Assembly: GCA_020848745.1 (NCBI GenBank)
Contig: JADLHM010000072.1
Coordinates: 1 to 36,850, forward strand
Length of the DNA stretch: 36,850 nt
Source: Deltaproteobacteria bacterium
Lineage (GTDB): Bacteria; Desulfobacterota; Binatia; UTPRO1
Direction of reading: 5' to 3'
Below are positions 33,659 to 36,850 of the stretch, in pieces; the stretch's first letter is position 1; each line of letters starts with the position of its first letter. The translations under genes and the position numbers were made by a program. The notes below the pieces were generated by a model that saw only the letters and a program-made list of their open reading frames with translations, did not search any database and was not told where the DNA came from.

Positions 33659-34867
33659 TCAGTCCGCGGCCACTGCGGCGGAGGCGCGGCGGGCAAAGCG
33701 GATCGGCAGCCGTTCCGGTCCGTTGATGCCGAGCGGCGGGCGCCAGACGCTCCCGGCCTCGACGGTCGGACACGCGCACCGCGCGACGAGCGCCGCGAGC
33801 GCCTCCTGCAGCTCGGCGCGCGCGAGCGCCGCGCCGAGACAATGGTGCGCCCCGTGTCCGAAAGCGAGGTGCGGCGCCGCCGCGCCGTGCGCAGCGTCCA
33901 CGCGCTCGGGATCGGCGAAGACGCGCTCGTCGTGGTTGGCGCTCCACACCGAGAGGAAGACCGTCTCGCCCGCCGCGATGCGCTCGCCGTCGACGTCGAC
34001 CGGCTCGGCCGCGGTCCGCCCGACGCCGGTCACGGCCGAGCGGAAGCGCAGCACCTCTTCGACGACATCCGCCACCGCCACCGTACCGGCCGCCGCGGCG
34101 TCCCAGAGATCGGGATGCTCGGAGAGCACCTGGATCGTCCATCCGAGCTGATTCTTGGTGGTCTCGTGGCCGGCGAAGACGAGCCCGGCGATGAAGCCGT
34201 GCACCTCGAAGTCGGACCAGCCGTCCTCGAGCGCCGCCTGCGCGATGCGGCTCACCAGGTCGTCGCGCGGCTCGGCGCGGCGGCGCGCCGCAAGCTCCGC
34301 CGTGTAGGCGAGGAGCTGGGTCAGCGCCTCGTCGACGGCCGCGATGTGCATCGCGACGAGCGGGCTGAAGCCGAGCCCGATCGTGTTCGCCCAGCCCCGG
34401 AAGCGCTCGCGGTCGTCGGTGGGAACGCCGATCAGCTCGCAGAGGCCGAGCGAGGGATACGGGTCGGCGAAGGCGGCCATGAACTCGCAGCGGCCGGCGT
34501 CGACGAACGCGTCGATGAGCTCGTGCGCGGCCCGCCGCAGGAAGGGCCGCAGGCGCTCCACGCTCCTTGGCGTGAAGGTGCGCGACATGACGCTCCGGTA
34601 GCGCTGGTGCTCGGCGCCATCGCGGTTCAGCGGCGAGATCGCCATCCACTCGTAGAACGGCCCCGAGCTGACGCCGACGGCGCGGAGGAAGGCCGGGAAG
34701 TCGGCGCGCATGCGCGGGTCCGTGAGGAGGCCGCGCACCTGCTCGTGACGCATCACACCGGCGCCTCCGAGCTCGAGCGCCACGACGCCGCCGGCGTCGC
34801 GCGCGCGGCGGAGCGTGCCGAACGGATCGGCCGCGAACTGTCCGACGTCGAGTCGTGTGCGGGTCAT
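33659..34867 (-). CDS. Cytochrome P450
   Basis: 402 residues, soluble bacterial type. FAGHETTK in the I helix (AGxxTT; Glu235 and Thr236), the EEVLRFR ExxR motif near 275, and the heme loop [10 protein letters not shown] with ligand Cys343 are intact. It would oxygenate a small hydrophobic substrate using electrons from a reductase or ferredoxin; substrate unknown. Its ATG overlaps the stop of the upstream ferric-reductase-like membrane gene (ATGA), so the two are translationally coupled. That partner could be an electron source, which is speculation. No ferredoxin gene is nearby. Confidence 0.94.
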   Translation of the reverse strand: MTRTRLDVGQFAADPFGTLRRARDAGGVVALELGGAGVMRHEQVRGLLTDPRMRADFPAFLRAVGVSSGPFYEWMAISPLNRDGAEHQRYRSVMSRTFTPRSVERLRPFLRRAAHELIDAFVDAGRCEFMAAFADPYPSLGLCELIGVPTDDRERFRGWANTIGLGFSPLVAMHIAAVDEALTQLLAYTAELAARRRAEPRDDLVSRIAQAALEDGWSDFEVHGFIAGLVFAGHETTKNQLGWTIQVLSEHPDLWDAAAAGTVAVADVVEEVLRFRSAVTGVGRTAAEPVDVDGERIAAGETVFLSVWSANHDERVFADPERVDAAHGAAAPHLAFGHGAHHCLGAALARAELQEALAALVARCACPTVEAGSVWRPPLGINGPERLPIRFARRASAAVAAD

Positions 34868-35559
34868 GACGGGTCCTCCACGACGCTGCCTGACACGCGC
34901 GCCGATCCGGGGGAAGACGGGGCGCCGGGCATCCGCCACGCCGCCCACCGCAACGCCGCCGCCGCGAGCAGGACCGCCACGAACGCCCAGTACCCGAGGA
35001 ACGGGTGCGCGCTCTCCTTCCGCCCGACGCTGTCGACGAGGCAGAGGAAGAAGACCGCCCATACGAACCAGACGCCGGCGCGGTGGAGCCGCCGCCAGTG
35101 CGCCTCCGCGAGACGCCGCCGCACGGCGACGAGCGACGTGACCGTCATGAGCGCGACCAGCACGAGACCCGGTACGCCGATCAGGAAGTCGGCGTCGGTC
35201 ACCATGGGCGGACGCTCCGGCGCATAGAGCCCGTAGAGCCGCAGCAGGCAGCCGACGTGCACCGTCATGGTGGCCCCGAACGCGACGCCGAACGCGCGCC
35301 GCCGGCGCAGCAACCACCGGCTCCATGGCGCCGGTCGCAGCCGCGCGAGCGGCGCCGCCGTGAACGCCAGCACGAAGTAGACGAACGAGACGCGCGCGGT
35401 CGCACGCAGCGCGAGGCGGGTCGCCTCGCGTCCGGCCTCGCCCGCGACCAGGACGCTCGCCGCGACCGTCAAACCGAGCAGTGTGGCGCCGACGATCCAC
35501 GCGATCTCTCCCGGGTCGGCGCGCGTGGCGGGCGGCGGCATGGCGGCATGCGCGGTCAT
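34864..35559 (-). CDS. Ferric-reductase-like membrane cytochrome (MsrQ-type domain)
   Basis: 231 residues with about six hydrophobic segments (about 20-40, 55-72, 90-108, 125-146, 162-178, 188-207). RRAFGVAF...[11 protein letters not shown] with His101, and [14 protein letters not shown] with His159, match the heme-ligand pattern of the ferric reductase transmembrane domain found in MsrQ and NADPH-oxidase relatives. It would hold b-type heme in the inner membrane. No methionine sulfoxide reductase MsrP gene is adjacent, so it is probably not the MsrPQ repair pair. It is coupled to the P450 gene by an ATGA overlap. Confidence 0.8.
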   Translation of the reverse strand: MTAHAAMPPPATRADPGEIAWIVGATLLGLTVAASVLVAGEAGREATRLALRATARVSFVYFVLAFTAAPLARLRPAPWSRWLLRRRRAFGVAFGATMTVHVGCLLRLYGLYAPERPPMVTDADFLIGVPGLVLVALMTVTSLVAVRRRLAEAHWRRLHRAGVWFVWAVFFLCLVDSVGRKESAHPFLGYWAFVAVLLAAAALRWAAWRMPGAPSSPGSARVSGSVVEDPS

Positions 35560-35892
35560 GGCGAAGCGGAGACGCGATCGCGACGGGTCGCGGTGACAAC
35601 ACGACGACGGGGGGTCACGCCGTCACCGATCATACCCGCCCCCCGCTTCGAAGGCAGCGTTTCGCGCACCGGAGCTCCGCGACGAAGCGTCGTTTCGAGA
35701 AAGTCACGCGGCCTCCGCCATCGCGCGCGGGACCCGTCCCGTCAAGCGCGCCGCTCAAGCGCGCCGCCTTCTTGCCGCAACGCGGCATCGAAATTCTCCG
35801 AGACATCTCCAGAAACCTGTGCTATGCGACAGCACCTTCGCACAGTGGGTCTTGGTCGGTCGTCGTGGTGAGTGCCGTGGAGGGGTTGCGGG
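35560..35892. other. Divergent intergenic region
   Basis: 333 bp between the minus-strand membrane cytochrome gene and the plus-strand acyltransferase gene. I see no open frame with a recognisable product. On the plus strand GAGACA (35800-35805), 17 bases, then TATGCG (35823-35828) is a weak promoter candidate for the acyltransferase. A tandem 13-bp duplication lies at 35742-35767. No riboswitch-like or operator palindrome is apparent. Confidence 0.4.
35742..35767. repeat. 13-bp tandem duplication
   Basis: TCAAGCGCGCCGC occurs twice head to tail with no mismatch, inside the divergent spacer and upstream of the weak promoter candidate. It could be a slippage duplication or a paired binding site; only two units are present. 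Confidence 0.55.
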
Positions 35893-36714
35893 ATGGAAGA
35901 GGCGGAGAGAAACGGCGTTCGTAAGACCAGGACGACGGCGCGAAGCGCTGTCGATCCCTTCGGCTTCGACCCGATCGCACGCGCGCGCGCGAAGCCCTTC
36001 TTTCGATTCCTCTACAAGTACTACTGGCGCGTCGAGGTCGAGGGTCTCGAGCACCTCCCGACCGAAGGACCGGTGCTGCTCGCGGCCAACCACTCGGGAG
36101 CGCTCCCCTTCGATGCCGCGATGATCTCGCTCGCCGTCGAGGACGAGCACCCCGCGCACCGCATCGTCCGGATGCTGTACGCGAAGTTCGTGACCGACCT
36201 CCCCGGGATCGGCACGCTCTTCAGCCGGCTCGGCGGCGTCGAAGCCTCGACCATGAACGGCGCGACGCTGCTCAAGCGCGGCGAGGCCGTCGGGATCTTC
36301 CCCGAGGGCGAGGAGGCGCTCGGCAAGCCGTACCACCAGGCCTATTGTCTCCGTCCGTTCCGCACCGGCGTCGCGCACCTGAGCGCGCGCCATCAGGCGC
36401 CGGTCGTCCCCGTCGCGGTGATCGGCGCCGAGGAAACGACGCGCTCCCTCTTCCGCATCCCGCAGCTGCCGCGTATGTTCCGCGTCCCCTTCATTCCCGT
36501 ACCGAGCCTGCTCTATCTGCTCGGCCCGCTCGGCTACTTGCCGCTCCCCACGAAGTGGCGCATTCGCTTCGGCCCGCCCCTCATGCCCGTGCGCCCGTAC
36601 CCGCGCACCCCGCGCGAACAATTCCTCCACGAACGCGCCGAGTACGTCCGCGCGGAAGTCCAGCGGCTGCTCGACGCGGAACGCCTACGCCGCAGCACCG
36701 TCATCTTCGGCTGA
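35893..36714 (+). CDS. PlsC-type 1-acyl-glycerol-phosphate acyltransferase-like protein
   Basis: 273 residues. GGAGGGG lies about nine bases before the ATG; the frame could also start at GTG 35872. The acyltransferase block is ANHSGALPFDA with His67 and Asp74, FPEGE at 136-140, and the PVVPVAVIG strand near 175. The usual spacing is H-x4-D; here six residues separate His and Asp, a variant seen in a diverged group of PlsC/DGAT-like enzymes. It would transfer a fatty acyl chain to a lysophospholipid or similar acceptor at the membrane. A hydrophobic segment lies near 205-222. A palindromic repeat begins just after the stop. Confidence 0.88.
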   Translation: MEEAERNGVRKTRTTARSAVDPFGFDPIARARAKPFFRFLYKYYWRVEVEGLEHLPTEGPVLLAANHSGALPFDAAMISLAVEDEHPAHRIVRMLYAKFVTDLPGIGTLFSRLGGVEASTMNGATLLKRGEAVGIFPEGEEALGKPYHQAYCLRPFRTGVAHLSARHQAPVVPVAVIGAEETTRSLFRIPQLPRMFRVPFIPVPSLLYLLGPLGYLPLPTKWRIRFGPPLMPVRPYPRTPREQFLHERAEYVRAEVQRLLDAERLRRSTVIFG

Positions 36715-36716
36715 CG

Positions 36717-36850
36717 GCAGGTTGCTCAAAAAGGGGCAGATGCAAGGCGCGACCGACTGAGCGCGGAGGCGTAGCGGAGCTACGCCGCACCCTCTCCGAG
36801 GGCACGGCAAGCGAAGGAGGGAGCAACGCAGCAGATGCCCCTTTTTCAGC
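36717..36850. repeat. MITE-like palindromic repeat, copy B (runs off the end)
   Basis: It starts GCAGGTTGCTCAAAAAGGGG, has the internal palindrome GCGTAGC-GGA-GCTACGC at 36769-36785, and ends at the window edge in CCCCTTTTTCAGC, lacking only the last few terminal bases. It is inverted relative to copy A at 32006-32130 and begins two bases after the acyltransferase stop codon. Confidence 0.85.

Noticed and set aside
34864-35559. MsrQ of a methionine sulfoxide repair pair
   Set aside because: The heme-domain pattern fits MsrQ relatives, but no MsrP molybdoenzyme gene is adjacent and the coupled partner is a P450.

Overview
This is a 36.85 kb chromosomal window of very GC-rich DNA (by eye about 70% G+C, with long antisense shadow ORFs). 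The gene content suggests a free-living Gram-negative bacterium, probably a deltaproteobacterial-type lineage such as Binatota or Myxococcota. The evidence is lipoproteins and secreted proteins with Thr-Pro linkers, a Pro-Arg-His-Lys tRNA cluster, a sigma-54 activator, di-heme peroxidase, heme synthesis and P450 genes, and no phage or conjugative genes. The lineage is an inference from style and gene mix, because no 16S or ribosomal protein gene is present.

Layout. (1) 1-9650 is an envelope locus. Two minus-strand genes encode a His-tailed exported protein and an exported fusion of a class A beta-lactamase-like hydrolase with a protein-kinase-like domain. They diverge from a three-gene plus-strand operon encoding an exported dikinase with the domain order of glucan water dikinase, then two paralogous L,D-transpeptidase-like proteins. 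This is the most unusual part of the window. It combines two apparent phosphotransferases with export signals and three putative peptidoglycan-acting enzymes. (2) 9.7-12.2 kb holds an MFS transporter, YheU, a small winged-helix-like protein and a Cys/His-rich lipoprotein, ending at a strong convergent terminator. (3) 12.2-16.9 kb (minus) holds an exported histidine-phosphatase-like protein with duplicated four-Cys modules, an SDR, a gamma-glutamylcyclotransferase, a wrecked VapBC remnant and phosphoglucomutase. (4) 17.1-23.7 kb holds a small exported protein, a di-heme cytochrome c peroxidase, an ATP/ADP-translocase-like membrane protein, a Thr-Pro-linker lipoprotein, a GT-C glycosyltransferase and a family 3 solute-binding lipoprotein.

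(5) 23.8-25.8 kb (minus) carries four tRNAs (Pro-TGG, Arg-TCT, His-GTG, Lys-CTT) downstream of rph-rdgB. (6) 26.0-27.5 kb (plus) has a sigma-54 activator without a sensor domain, followed by a stand-alone response regulator and a good terminator. (7) 27.5-30.7 kb (minus) has a small exported protein, dusB coupled to a truncated amidase remnant, a possible 25-residue membrane peptide on the other strand, and gltA. (8) 30.9-36.85 kb has heme genes hemE and hemD split by a small palindromic repeat element, an FKBP lipoprotein, a P450 coupled to a ferric-reductase-like membrane protein, a divergent PlsC-type acyltransferase, and a second inverted copy of the repeat element running off the window end.

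Housekeeping genes (pgm, rph, rdgB, dusB, gltA, hemE, hemD, tRNAs) are intact and conventional. The candidate novel system is the 0.2-9.6 kb envelope locus. Its proposed role, ATP-linked modification of the cell wall or a surface glycan outside the cytoplasm, is inference from domains and neighbourhood and has no direct support beyond that.
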